Origin: Vibrio ichthyoenteri ATCC 700023
GTDB taxonomy: Bacteria > Pseudomonadota > Gammaproteobacteria > Enterobacterales > Vibrionaceae
Length of the DNA stretch: 37,948 bases
Reading direction: 5' to 3'
Assembly (NCBI RefSeq): GCF_000222605.1
Contig: NZ_AFWF01000101.1
Coordinates: 1 to 37,948, forward strand
The number at the start of each line of letters is the position of its first letter. Position 1 is the first letter of the stretch. Below are positions 17,420-25,551 of this stretch, one piece after another. Made by a program: the position numbers and the translations under genes. Below the pieces are notes generated by a model. It was not told the origin of the DNA. It searched no databases and was given only the letters and a program-made list of their open reading frames with translations.

Positions 17420-18289
17420 ATGAACAGTAAATGTATCCCACTAGAGCGCATGAGCTCGGAATCTGGCTTAACTAATCCATCAATTTTCCGCATTTCACAG
17501 TTGTACGCTGAGCGCGGAATAGAAGAGGTCTCTCGTCATCATCGCCTCAATTTCAGTGCGCTGATTTACATTACCGAAGGAGAAGGTCAACACTACATCG
17601 ATCACCAGTTCCATCAAGTTAGAGCGGGCACTTTACTGACCTTAGGCAAAAATCAAATTCACGCATTTGCTAAAAATCGCACAGTTGATGGTTTTATCTT
17701 GCCCTTTAACTGCACCTTTCTGGCTGAAAGTGGCCATGACCCCTATTTTGATTCCATGATAGCAGCCCTTGTTCAAGTCAACTGTACCCATAAGGTTTGT
17801 CCAGATGTCGACGCCCTCTTCCATGTGTTGATAAAAGAGTTTTATAGCGTCTCAGAATTTCGTAGTGAAATTCTTCGCGGCCTTTTGCGTAGCCTGCTAT
17901 TAAAAACCATCGTGCCAATTTACAAAATAACCGCGCAACAGTTACAACTGGGTACGAATGACTTCTACCGATTAAAGAACCATATTGATGACCACTTTAG
18001 CCTACGTCCTTCGGTCGCCGAAATCGCGCTGTCGATGGGAAAAAGTGTTAAGCAGCTAGATAAATTATCCAAAGATAACGCCGGTATCAGTGTCAAAGAA
18101 TTGCTCGATGAACGAGTGCTTATCGAAGCTAAGCGTCAGTTGGCCTTTAGTCAATATGCCATTGCCGACATCGCCGCTGACCTTGGATTTAACGAAGCGA
18201 CCAATATGACCAAGTTCTTCAAACGCCATACCGGTGTCAGTCCAAAAGATTTCCGTCAGTTGTGCCGCATGGGACTGAGACAAAATTAG
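17420..18289 (+). CDS. AraC-family regulator downstream of the rdh operon
   Basis: The 289-residue protein has a cupin-type sensor (about 35-120, 'ALIYITEGEGQHYIDHQF' and 'GTLLTLGKNQIHAF') and a C-terminal double helix-turn-helix (about 190-285, 'PSVAEIALSMGKSVKQLDKL', 'IADIAADLGFNEATNMTKFF'). It lies right behind the rdh terminator on the same strand. ATG 17420 has no ribosome site; a TATACG at 17410-17415 could be a -10 for a transcript beginning at or next to the ATG. ATG 17450 is an alternative start. It may control the rdh genes in place of the CprK-type regulators of classical clusters, but no target site was found. Confidence 0.88.
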   Translation: MNSKCIPLERMSSESGLTNPSIFRISQLYAERGIEEVSRHHRLNFSALIYITEGEGQHYIDHQFHQVRAGTLLTLGKNQIHAFAKNRTVDGFILPFNCTFLAESGHDPYFDSMIAALVQVNCTHKVCPDVDALFHVLIKEFYSVSEFRSEILRGLLRSLLLKTIVPIYKITAQQLQLGTNDFYRLKNHIDDHFSLRPSVAEIALSMGKSVKQLDKLSKDNAGISVKELLDERVLIEAKRQLAFSQYAIADIAADLGFNEATNMTKFFKRHTGVSPKDFRQLCRMGLRQN

Positions 18290-18318
18290 ATGTTCAATCC
18301 GCACCTTGCCTCGATAGA

Positions 18319-18347
18319 GGCGAGAAGCTCATAACATCTCGCCATTT
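18319..18347 (+). terminator. Terminator between convergent AraC and DMT genes
   Basis: GGCGAGA (18319-18325) pairs with TCTCGCC (18337-18343) around an 11-nt loop, with ATTTT after it. It lies 30 bp past the AraC stop and 16 bp before the DMT stop. Confidence 0.55.
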
Positions 18348-18358
18348 TGGTTATATCA

Positions 18359-19288
18359 TCATGAATGAACTGCGCGTCTCAATGACTGTCGCACTGAGTG
18401 CCATTTACTCCAAGATGAAGCTTCAACTTTGGTCAATAAAATTCCGCCTAGCAAAGGCACCATCAACACTATCGAAGCGATTGAAATGCTGCTATCAGAA
18501 AACCATGTCGATAGACTCAACGCAATCAAAGGAAAAAATAGGAAGCAGATGGATGCGGTAAATGGGGTGGAAACTTGCCCCAATTTGAAATACGCAACAA
18601 TCCCACCGACGCTGGCAAATAAACCGAGATAAGCTACCGCTGTAATAGAATCCAACGAAAACTCGGAAACGTTCGGTTGTTCGACCATCATCGACGTTAC
18701 AAACAGACAAATTGAGGCGGCAAAACTCGGCAATGCATTATAGGTAAGCACTGCGATCCCTTTGCAGTGTTTTTCAACCAACACATACATCACCGCATGT
18801 GCCGCCACCGCACCACCTAAAGCTAAAAAGCCGAGAAGATAATTTTCTCCACCTAAGCTCATCTCATTCACCAAAATTAGAATAAGACTACTCACAGCGA
18901 CCAATAAACCGATAACTTGTACCTTACGCAACCTAAGGCCTAGAAATAGACCGGATGTGATCATCACTGCTATCGGCATATTGGCGAAGATAATTGATGC
19001 GAGTCCTGAAGAGATATACTGCTCGCCAAAAATCATTAAGGTAAACGGCACCGCAAAATAAAAAATAGCAACGATGGGCATCCAGACCCTTTTTTCTTTC
19101 GGGAACAACAACGGTTGATTAAACCGTTTGGCCAGTAGAAGCAATAATGGAGCGGCAATGAAAAAACGAAGCCCTGTCGCGAATATCGGCGGGATAGTTT
19201 TTACGGCAACTTCCATCGCAAGCCATGTCGTCCCCCAAATTAAACAGACTGAGATAAATAGCAGCATAGGTAAACGTTTAAGCATCAT
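18359..19288 (-). CDS. EamA/DMT-family transporter
   Basis: The 309-residue inner-membrane protein has ten predicted helices in two EamA repeats. The first opens with 'CLIWGTTWLAMEVAVKTIPP' motif of the RhaT/YdcZ-like exporters, and includes 'ALRF'-like 'ATGLRFFIAAPLLLL'; the second starts near residue 150. Such proteins usually export amino acids or metabolites; the substrate is unknown. Two ATG codons stand together at 19288 and 19285, with a G-rich site (AGGGGGGCG) upstream. The frame extends to 19315 with less support. It converges on the AraC gene. Confidence 0.87.
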   Translation of the reverse strand: MMLKRLPMLLFISVCLIWGTTWLAMEVAVKTIPPIFATGLRFFIAAPLLLLLAKRFNQPLLFPKEKRVWMPIVAIFYFAVPFTLMIFGEQYISSGLASIIFANMPIAVMITSGLFLGLRLRKVQVIGLLVAVSSLILILVNEMSLGGENYLLGFLALGGAVAAHAVMYVLVEKHCKGIAVLTYNALPSFAASICLFVTSMMVEQPNVSEFSLDSITAVAYLGLFASVGGIVAYFKLGQVSTPFTASICFLFFPLIALSLSTWFSDSSISIASIVLMVPLLGGILLTKVEASSWSKWHSVRQSLRRAVHS

Positions 19289-19481
19289 CACGCCCCCCTG
19301 CAATCGATAAGACAATAGCAGCGTCAGAGCAAGTAACGGATGAAAGCCGTGCTTGTGTGCACAACGTTTGAGTGAACAATGTGAAATTCATTTTATTATT
19401 CCAATCACTAAGCGATGTAAATAAGTCTGCTTACTTACATGCATGGTAAATACGCACGGAAAATTCGTGCACAAAAGAGGC

Positions 19482-19498
19482 TGTAGCGGAATGCTACA
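19482..19498 (-). terminator. Possible terminator of the cysteine-rich gene
   Basis: TGTAGC (19482-19487) pairs with GCTACA (19493-19498); on the minus strand the stem is followed by GCCTCTTTT. The stem is short at 6 bp but the position, just 10 bp past the stop at 19508, fits. The remaining stretch 19316-19481 shows nothing else. Confidence 0.4.
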
Positions 19499-19507
19499 AG
19501 ATTGGAA

Positions 19508-19891
19508 TTACACTATCGGAGGACGATAGAGAGAATGCTGATCAGCACTTAGGTAGAAGTTGATTCGGGGAATATCGACAAGCGATCGATAAGGTGCCGC
19601 ATAAGACGACAATAGGTTGCCAACAAGACAGCTACCGCACGTTGATCCATGAGAGCAGCATTGGGTATCTCTACAACTCCCACCGGGATCGCAACATCCA
19701 GGCTCACCGGTCAAAAATCTATCCGATATCTCATCACTAATATAATCAGAGTCACTCACTTGTGCAGAGAGATGATCAATAGATAAACGCTCAGACAAAA
19801 CATCAGCACGTACAGAGAAGCTCAATAGTATCGCTACTATTAACGTCATCATAAGTAAGCTGATTGTGGTTAAATTTTTACTTAACACCAC
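19508..19891 (-). CDS. Cysteine-rich secreted protein, unknown
   Basis: The 127-residue product begins with a basic residue and a hydrophobic helix (about 10-28) that ends in 'SVRA', a good Sec signal cleaved before Asp31. The mature part is acidic, then has a compact Cys/Gly cluster, 'GCCDPGGSCRDTQCCSHG' followed by TCGSC, with seven Cys in about 25 residues. It ends in a conserved-looking 'LYRPPIV'. A periplasmic metal-binding or disulfide knot is possible, as is an Fe-S-free redox role. The start is GTG 19891 with only a weak GAG upstream; the internal ATG codons at 19852/19849 are alternatives. I do not recognise the family. Confidence 0.65.
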   Translation of the reverse strand: MVLSKNLTTISLLMMTLIVAILLSFSVRADVLSERLSIDHLSAQVSDSDYISDEISDRFLTGEPGCCDPGGSCRDTQCCSHGSTCGSCLVGNLLSSYAAPYRSLVDIPRINFYLSADQHSLYRPPIV

Positions 19892-20313
19892 GATGTCTCG
19901 ACTGAAGGAAGTTTATGTTCAGCGCAAAATTAACGACAAATAATAAAATTAGCAATAAGAAAAATGCCCCTTTACACTATTTTACCGAGCAAAAACATGC
20001 TGATGTAACAGTGTACTCTGCCTCTCCATAACCAAATTATCCCGAGCTATACTTAGGCCACTGGCCCAATTTAGGAACGCGCTAATAATGTGCCCCCCTC
20101 ATGCCGTCCTGGTTCAGGAACCATAATTTGAAAACCCTTTTTACTTTACATGTGTAAAGCAAAGGCTCCAGCTGATTGATAATTTTTTTCCCCTAAGCCG
20201 TTGTTAGGTTTGAGAACTAGGTCTAGTATTTGTGTAAGAAAATGTAACCATGCGCTTCTGCGTCAATCTCAAACGCCTGACAAAAAGGCGACTAACCTAG
20301 TTGGTTTATAACA
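19892..20313 (+). promoter_or_regulatory. Upstream region of the efflux operon with several palindromes
   Basis: No gene is visible. Two neat inverted repeats stand 35 bp apart centre to centre: TGGTTC-AG-GAACCA (20110-20123) and CTTTACA-TG-TGTAAAG (20144-20159). ACTAG-GT-CTAGT (20216-20227) is a third. CGCCT...AGGCG (20274-20290) could fold in the leader just before ATG 20314, which has no strong ribosome site. Efflux operons of this type are often controlled by TetR, MarR or LysR proteins binding such repeats. Confidence 0.45.
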
Positions 20314-21381
20314 ATGAGTGAAAATACGTCGACTTCCCATTTTATTCGCAATCTTACTATTGCTGTCATCATTGCAGCGATTTTTGCCACCATTAGTTAC
20401 TTCTATGTTGAACACCAAAAGAATTATCCGAGTACCGATGACGCTTACGTTCACGCCAACGTGATCTACATTGCACCACAGGTCAGCGGCAAGGTATTGA
20501 GTGTCAATGTGTCAAACTATCAAAAAGTCAGCCAAGGAGATTTGCTTTACCAAATCGACCCGGCACCGTTCCAAGCTAAACTTGATGAAGCTCGGGCGGC
20601 TTATGAAGTTGCGATTCAAAGCAATGCTGCCACCGATGATGCGATTCTCGCAGCCAGTGCTAACGTCAAAAGCACCCTTGCACTCCTTGCGGATGCACAA
20701 TCAACTTACCGACGCATCGACAACCTAGTCAAAAAACAATTACTCCCTGCACAACAACTTGATGATGCCAAAGCCAAGCTTTCCAGCGCGGAAGAAAACG
20801 TGATTGCCGCACGCGCCAATATGTCGCAACTCATCAAAGCTCAAGGCGCACAAGGTGAAGCGGCACCAGAAGTTAAAAAAGCGGCCGCAGCATTGAGCCA
20901 AGCGACACTGTCGCTTTCTTATACCAATATCTTCGCATCTAAAAATGGTCATCTAGGCAAATTGAGTGCCCATGCAGGTAGCGTAGTCTCTCCCGGCCAA
21001 GCACTAGTGCCTTTGATTGAAGACAATACTTTCTGGGTACAAGCCAACTTCAAAGAAACTCAACTAGAACGTATTACCACCGAGATGCCCGCGACCATTG
21101 AGTTGGATCTCTATCCTGATGCGAAATATCACGGTACCGTCAAAGCAATTTCTCCTGCCAGCGGCTCTGCTTTCTCGTTATTGCCGCCAGAAAATGCCAC
21201 CGGTAACTGGGTAAAAATCCCACAACGTTTTCCGATCTTGATCCATCTCAGCAACGAAACGGAACATCCAGATTTCCCATTGCGCGTAGGGGCCAGTGCA
21301 ACAGTCACTATCGACACTGTATCTAAGGCACCTATGAAGTCGAATACCGCTCAAACTCAACCTAGCCAGCAAGAGCAGTAG
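20314..21381 (+). CDS. EmrA/HlyD-type membrane fusion protein
   Basis: The 355-residue adaptor has one N-terminal membrane helix (about 12-32), then a lipoyl/barrel part ('SGKVLSVNVSNYQKVSQGDLL'-like segment from 53), a long alpha-hairpin (about 85-195, Ala-rich), and the second lipoyl and beta-barrel parts. It spans the periplasm and should join the MFS pump encoded next to a TolC-type outer-membrane channel that is not in this window. The downstream gene begins one base after the stop. Its long palindrome-rich upstream region suggests regulated expression. The substrate is not predictable. Confidence 0.9.
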   Translation: MSENTSTSHFIRNLTIAVIIAAIFATISYFYVEHQKNYPSTDDAYVHANVIYIAPQVSGKVLSVNVSNYQKVSQGDLLYQIDPAPFQAKLDEARAAYEVAIQSNAATDDAILAASANVKSTLALLADAQSTYRRIDNLVKKQLLPAQQLDDAKAKLSSAEENVIAARANMSQLIKAQGAQGEAAPEVKKAAAALSQATLSLSYTNIFASKNGHLGKLSAHAGSVVSPGQALVPLIEDNTFWVQANFKETQLERITTEMPATIELDLYPDAKYHGTVKAISPASGSAFSLLPPENATGNWVKIPQRFPILIHLSNETEHPDFPLRVGASATVTIDTVSKAPMKSNTAQTQPSQQEQ

Positions 21382-21382
21382 T

Positions 21383-22921
21383 ATGGCGGAACTAGCCCAC
21401 ACCGCTTCTTCAGAGGAGGAAGAAGCCAATGTCATGAGCGAAGGGACGCGAAAACTGGTGACCTTGGCGGTAATGCTCTCCGCCATCATGGTATTGCTGG
21501 ACATGACCATCGCCAATGTCGCTCTGCCACATATGATGGGGGCGCTGGGTGTAACGTCAGATCAAGTCACTTGGGTACTAACCTCTTACTCAATGGCGGA
21601 AGCGATATTTATTCCGCTAGCAAGTTTTCTCGCTCTGAAGTTTGGTATTCGCCGTTTACTGCTGATTTCGGTCAGCGGCTTTGTGGTGACATCGGCGCTA
21701 TGTGGTCAAGCCGACAGCATTGCTGAAATGGTCACATTCCGCATCATGCAAGGTGCGTTTGGCGCTGCCGTGATCCCTCTTTCCCAATCGATCATGGTGC
21801 AGATTTATCCAAAAAGTCAGCGTGGTAAGGCGATGGCACTATTCAGTGTTGGGGTTTTACTTGGCCCGATCCTTGGCCCAACGCTAGGTGGCATCATTAC
21901 CGAAAACATGGATTGGCGTTGGATTTTTTACGTCAACATGCCGATTGGTGCTATTTGCCTCGCCTTACTCTATTTCTTTGTCAAACTCGATGGACGTGGA
22001 GAGAGCAAAATAGATTGGCCACTAGTGATCGCCATGACCATTGGTATCGGCTTGCTGCAAATGGTGCTAGATAGAGGCAACGAAGAGTCTTGGTTCCAAT
22101 CCAATGAGATTCTACTCGCGGCAATCATCAGTGCTTTCGCCATTGTGTTCTTTGTCAGCCGTTCCATCATGACGAAAGGCGACATTGCCCCGGTGTGGTT
22201 ATTGCGCGACCGTAACTTAGCCATGTCGTGTATCGTGATGGCGGGTTTCTCAATGGGTATGTTCGGTATTACTCAGCTACAACCCATGATGCTGGAACAA
22301 CTGCTCAATTACCCGGTTGAAACCACTGGCTTTATGATGGCTCCGCGGGGCTTAACCTCGGCGATTGTCTTGTTGGCTCTCGCGCGTTATATGGACAAAA
22401 TTGACGCGCGACTATTGATTGTCATCGGCTTATCTCTCAATGCCGCTGGCACCTATTTAATGACGCAATACTCACTGGAAATCAACATCTACTGGATTTT
22501 GCTGCCCAGTATTATTCAAGGCGCAGGGATGGGATTGGTGTTTGCACCGTTAAGTCAGTTGGCCTACGCGACACTAGCACCAAAAGACACCATTGGTGGC
22601 GCGGTGATCTTTAACTTGTGTCGTACCATTGGTGGTTCGTTTGGTATTTCGATAGTAAATACTTACTTCTCACGTATTCAGCAGAAAGAATGGAATGAGC
22701 TCGGCGGCGCTTTATCTCCAACCAATCCAGCGCTGCAGCAAGCAGCTCACGCCCAAGGAACCACCATTACCGATCCAACGTTTCTAGCGCAGATCCAAAA
22801 CTTACTCCATCAACAATCAACCCTGACGGCATTTGTCTATACCTTTGGCTTCTTGCTGTTCTCGTACTTGTGCTTAATTCCATTACTCGCTTTATTTAAA
22901 CCCAAGCCCAAGATGGAATAA
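21383..22921 (+). CDS. EmrB/QacA-family (DHA2) MFS drug efflux pump
   Basis: The 512-residue protein has 14 predicted helices. The family motifs are clear: 'LDMTIANVALPHMMGAL' in helix 1, 'WVLTSYSMAEAIFIPLASF' after it, and 'GVLLGPILGPTLGG' (antiporter motif C) in helix 5. DHA2 pumps expel hydrophobic drugs, dyes or bile-like compounds using the proton gradient, here through the EmrA-like partner. Two starts compete: ATG 21383 with CAAGAG before it, and ATG 21434 with GAGGAGGA 13 nt before it. The first is chosen for tight coupling to the upstream stop. The acidic N-terminal extra 17 residues are before helix 1 either way. Confidence 0.92.
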   Translation: MAELAHTASSEEEEANVMSEGTRKLVTLAVMLSAIMVLLDMTIANVALPHMMGALGVTSDQVTWVLTSYSMAEAIFIPLASFLALKFGIRRLLLISVSGFVVTSALCGQADSIAEMVTFRIMQGAFGAAVIPLSQSIMVQIYPKSQRGKAMALFSVGVLLGPILGPTLGGIITENMDWRWIFYVNMPIGAICLALLYFFVKLDGRGESKIDWPLVIAMTIGIGLLQMVLDRGNEESWFQSNEILLAAIISAFAIVFFVSRSIMTKGDIAPVWLLRDRNLAMSCIVMAGFSMGMFGITQLQPMMLEQLLNYPVETTGFMMAPRGLTSAIVLLALARYMDKIDARLLIVIGLSLNAAGTYLMTQYSLEINIYWILLPSIIQGAGMGLVFAPLSQLAYATLAPKDTIGGAVIFNLCRTIGGSFGISIVNTYFSRIQQKEWNELGGALSPTNPALQQAAHAQGTTITDPTFLAQIQNLLHQQSTLTAFVYTFGFLLFSYLCLIPLLALFKPKPKME

Positions 22922-22994
22922 CTAGCGATGAATGCAAGATAGCAATACGTTGATTGACGTGACAACCCGTGATATCGGCTTATCTGAGTATAAA

Positions 22995-23018
22995 AATAGG
23001 AGCCAATAGGCTCCTATT
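22995..23018. terminator. Shared terminator of the efflux operon and pldA
   Basis: AATAGGAGCC (22995-23004), loop AATA, GGCTCCTATT (23009-23018) is a perfect 10-bp stem. CATTTTA follows on the plus strand and TTTTTAT on the minus strand, so it can serve both converging genes. Confidence 0.8.
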
Positions 23019-23040
23019 CATTTTAGAGTAAGCCAATCGA

Positions 23041-23832
23041 TTAAAAGTTAAAGGCAAAGCCCGCACCGAAAGCACTCTCGTCAAAATCATAGTTAGAGAT
23101 AGTAAGGCCATAGCCGGTTTCAGCTTTCAAATACCCATTTAAGCCCTGATAAAGCGGAAAACGCCACGACACTCGATAAGCCCCTTTCTGCCAATCTTTG
23201 GTAAATAGATTCGCGATAGTCAGTTTAACTTCATGAGAAACTAACGGTTGCCATCCTAATTCAGCTTCCCCATAGCCCAAAAAATCGACGATATCAGGGT
23301 TATAGTTGTTACTACCAATATCTACCCAAGGCTTAAAGCGTAGGGACACGGTATCAAACTGCCATTGCGCATCAACATAAGCTCGATTCCAGCTCACTTC
23401 ATAATCACCACCAGCGCCATTTGATTGATGCTCAAAACCCACCGATAGTTGCCCAGCATCGTAAGTGAATCGATAGAACAATTCCGGATTGTATTGGTCA
23501 TCGCGAAAATAGGCCGAATCGTCATACGCTTCCCAATTTGAGCGTTGCGTATAGCCGAGAAAAACACCATGTTCATCCCATGCCAGCAACTTATATTTCA
23601 CACTTAATTGAAATTGGACAAAGGTATCTTTTGCCGCATGCCCATTGGGATTGAGTGTCTCATAGCGACTCTGGTTGACCTTGCTTTCATGATAAAACGG
23701 CAACAGGTAATTATCTCTATGGGCTGAAAAGCGACGTTCTTCTGCATGTATGGTGGAAAAAGGTACCAACACTAACAGCAGCACCAATGTCGTTTTCAAT
23801 CCTAGTGCCCAATCCACTTTTGACCTCAACAT
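23041..23832 (-). CDS. pldA: Outer-membrane phospholipase A (OMPLA)
   Basis: The 263-residue product has a Sec signal ending 'IHA' and a mature beta-barrel with alternating aromatic strands ending in the aromatic C-terminal Phe used for BAM recognition. The catalytic signature is clear: 'FEHQSNGAGG' gives the His and Ser, and 'SWNRAYVD' gives the Asn, matching the His142/Ser144/Asn156 triad of E. coli OMPLA. It hydrolyses misplaced phospholipids in the outer leaflet and is active as a calcium-bound dimer. I choose ATG 23832 because AAAAGG stands 7 nt before it. ATG 23847 lacks such a site. It is monocistronic. Confidence 0.93.
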   Translation of the reverse strand: MLRSKVDWALGLKTTLVLLLVLVPFSTIHAEERRFSAHRDNYLLPFYHESKVNQSRYETLNPNGHAAKDTFVQFQLSVKYKLLAWDEHGVFLGYTQRSNWEAYDDSAYFRDDQYNPELFYRFTYDAGQLSVGFEHQSNGAGGDYEVSWNRAYVDAQWQFDTVSLRFKPWVDIGSNNYNPDIVDFLGYGEAELGWQPLVSHEVKLTIANLFTKDWQKGAYRVSWRFPLYQGLNGYLKAETGYGLTISNYDFDESAFGAGFAFNF

Positions 23833-23979
23833 AATGATCCTTTTCATTCACGCGATTCACAGCAGGTAAGTCGCGACTTCCAACAAGGGTAAGTTCCTAT
23901 GAATAGGAGTATAGAAAAGTCCGACGAATCGGCCATTATTTGTTGATTCTCAATCATCTAACATATTGCAGACAATAAA

Positions 23980-24014
23980 AAACGAAGCCTCGATTTAATC
24001 GAATGGCTTCGTTT
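23980..24014 (-). terminator. Terminator of the DUF3010 gene
   Basis: AAACGAAGCC (23980-23989) pairs with GGCTTCGTTT (24005-24014); inside, TCGAT and ATCGA can also pair. On the minus strand the stem is followed by TTTTATTG. It lies about 35 bp past the stop at 24049. Confidence 0.8.
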
Positions 24015-24048
24015 CTTGTTAACGCAAGGTTGGGCTAAATCGCTGTGA

Positions 24049-24468
24049 TTAGCTCAAGTGCGCGTAAGCTGTAATAAACGCCGCTTCTTGGAACTGACGT
24101 AGACCAGTATCACGGAAGTCAACCATTGGAGCCGTACGCTTAAGCGCTTGCTTGATATCAACCGAACTCATGAACTGAACGTCAAGGCCGTCGATAAGCT
24201 GAATCGCAGACTCTAGCTTGAAGCCGATTGCGCTACCAGCAAATTTACCGCGAGTTTCGCGAGTACGGATAACAACACGATCCACTTGGTAATCATCAAG
24301 CAGTTTTTTAAATGCGAATTGAAATTCACGCATCTCTTTGTTATCCAAAGAATCCTTGATAATGAACTTTTGAGTTCGACAATCAGGGATGTCCATCATG
24401 CTATTACTTTTACTTAACAAGCAGATAATCGCTTCGTTGCTACGTAGCTCAACAGCACAAATTTTCAT
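24049..24468 (-). CDS. DUF3010 family protein
   Basis: The 139-residue soluble product matches DUF3010. It opens with 'MKICAVELRSNEAIICLL', has a middle 'VVIRTRETRGKFAGSAIGFKLE' segment near residue 68, and 'FRDTGLRQFQEAAFITAYA' at the C-terminus. The fold is RNase H-like in appearance (an acidic residue at the end of strand 1, Glu7) but no function is established. AGGTG precedes ATG 24468. It is monocistronic with its own terminator. The 125 bp to the next gene (24469-24593) hold nothing that I recognise. Confidence 0.82.
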   Translation of the reverse strand: MKICAVELRSNEAIICLLSKSNSMMDIPDCRTQKFIIKDSLDNKEMREFQFAFKKLLDDYQVDRVVIRTRETRGKFAGSAIGFKLESAIQLIDGLDVQFMSSVDIKQALKRTAPMVDFRDTGLRQFQEAAFITAYAHLS

Positions 24469-24593
24469 GTTTTCACCTATCTTTTAGTTAGCCCCTAAGT
24501 GTAAGCAAGTTTGCCTGCGATGTCTTTAGGTTAAAGGCGTATAACTGAAAAAAGAGAGCCTGCTTTGCCGCTTCTCGCCTGCGAAAGTGCTCA

Positions 24594-25313
24594 TTAAGTA
24601 GCCACAGTGTGGTTATCAATTTGAATCAACACCGCATCAGGTCGCCAGTATTCAAACTCACAATCCATCAATTGGCCATCCTGCTTATAATTAACGCGAC
24701 AAATTTTCAGCACCGGTTGACCTTCGGCCAAATTCAACGCTTTAGCAACATGACAAGGAGCAGCCGTTGGCACCACATCAAAACGCGAGCGTTTGGTTTC
24801 ATAACCATACTTCAAGCGATAAATTTCTGTTAATGAATCAGTTAAATTTTCCTGCAAAATGCCCTCAAACAATCCACTTTTAAGCACATTTTCGACGAAT
24901 AACACTGCTCGGCCATCAATGGTTCTGACACGCTGAATAATATGAATCGGTGTTATTTCACTAATATCGAGGGCTGCGGCATATTCACCCGCCGCCATTT
25001 CATTACGTACATCAACTAGCTTGGTTTGCGCAGTTCGCTGCTGATCGCGGATCATTTGGTGAAAATGCGCACGCGAGAGCGGGTTATAACAAACTCGAGG
25101 CGGTGACACATACCAACCTCGGCGCTCCTCTCGATAAATCAATCCTTCGGTTTCCAACGCCACCAGCGCATCTTTTATGGTGATCCGAGTGGTTGAAAAC
25201 AAGCCACTAAGGGCTCTTTCTGACGGCAGTTTTTGCCCTTTGAGCATCACGCCTGAATCAATCTGCTCTCGCAGACTGTGTTTTATTTTTCCCAGTTGAG
25301 TTGGTCGCTGCAT
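24594..25313 (-). CDS. PhnR-like GntR/UTRA regulator
   Basis: The 239-residue protein has an N-terminal winged helix-turn-helix (about 5-72, 'KLPSERALSGLFSTTRITIK') followed by 'GWYVSPPRVCYNPLSRAHFH', a join typical of the PhnR group of phosphonate regulators. The UTRA ligand-binding domain fills the rest (90-235). It is transcribed away from the transporter operon and faces it across 238 bp with matching operators beside each gene. It probably represses both, with release by the imported compound or a breakdown product. ATG 25313 has no strong ribosome site, the operator lying where one would be. Confidence 0.88.
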   Translation of the reverse strand: MQRPTQLGKIKHSLREQIDSGVMLKGQKLPSERALSGLFSTTRITIKDALVALETEGLIYREERRGWYVSPPRVCYNPLSRAHFHQMIRDQQRTAQTKLVDVRNEMAAGEYAAALDISEITPIHIIQRVRTIDGRAVLFVENVLKSGLFEGILQENLTDSLTEIYRLKYGYETKRSRFDVVPTAAPCHVAKALNLAEGQPVLKICRVNYKQDGQLMDCEFEYWRPDAVLIQIDNHTVAT

Positions 25314-25321
25314 TGTAATGC

Positions 25322-25333
25322 TGATCTAGTCCA
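25322..25333. promoter_or_regulatory. CTAG-centred operator beside the regulator gene
   Basis: TGATCTAGTCCA is an imperfect palindrome (TG..CTAG..CA) and agrees with the second site at 25526 in 11 of 12 bases. It ends about 9 bp before the regulator's ATG, suiting autorepression. Confidence 0.6.
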
Positions 25334-25525
25334 TTGCTTTTGCCAAACAAACTAAGACGCTTTTGTCACAAAAATATGACCGTTAGAAGACGCTTTTATT
25401 GTTTTGCTATTTAGCTTCCCTGCCCTGATGAATTGAAATATTACTGCCATTGAAAGTCATTAAAACTGTCAAATAAGTTGCGCCAAAACGTCACATTTCC
25501 TGCCTAGCATACAAAACGAACTTAC

Positions 25526-25537
25526 TGACCTAGTCCA
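25526..25537. promoter_or_regulatory. CTAG-centred operator beside the transporter operon
   Basis: TGACCTAGTCCA is the partner of the 25322 site. It ends 14 bp before the binding-protein ATG and abuts its ribosome site GAGGA. Two copies at the two edges of one divergent region suggest a GntR operator pair, about 204 bp apart. Confidence 0.6.
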
Positions 25538-25551
25538 AGAGGATAGAGACT

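Noticed and set aside
25364-25382. Second Pho-box candidate TTGTCAC-AAAA-ATATGAC
   Set aside because: The second half-site does not resemble CTGTCAT.
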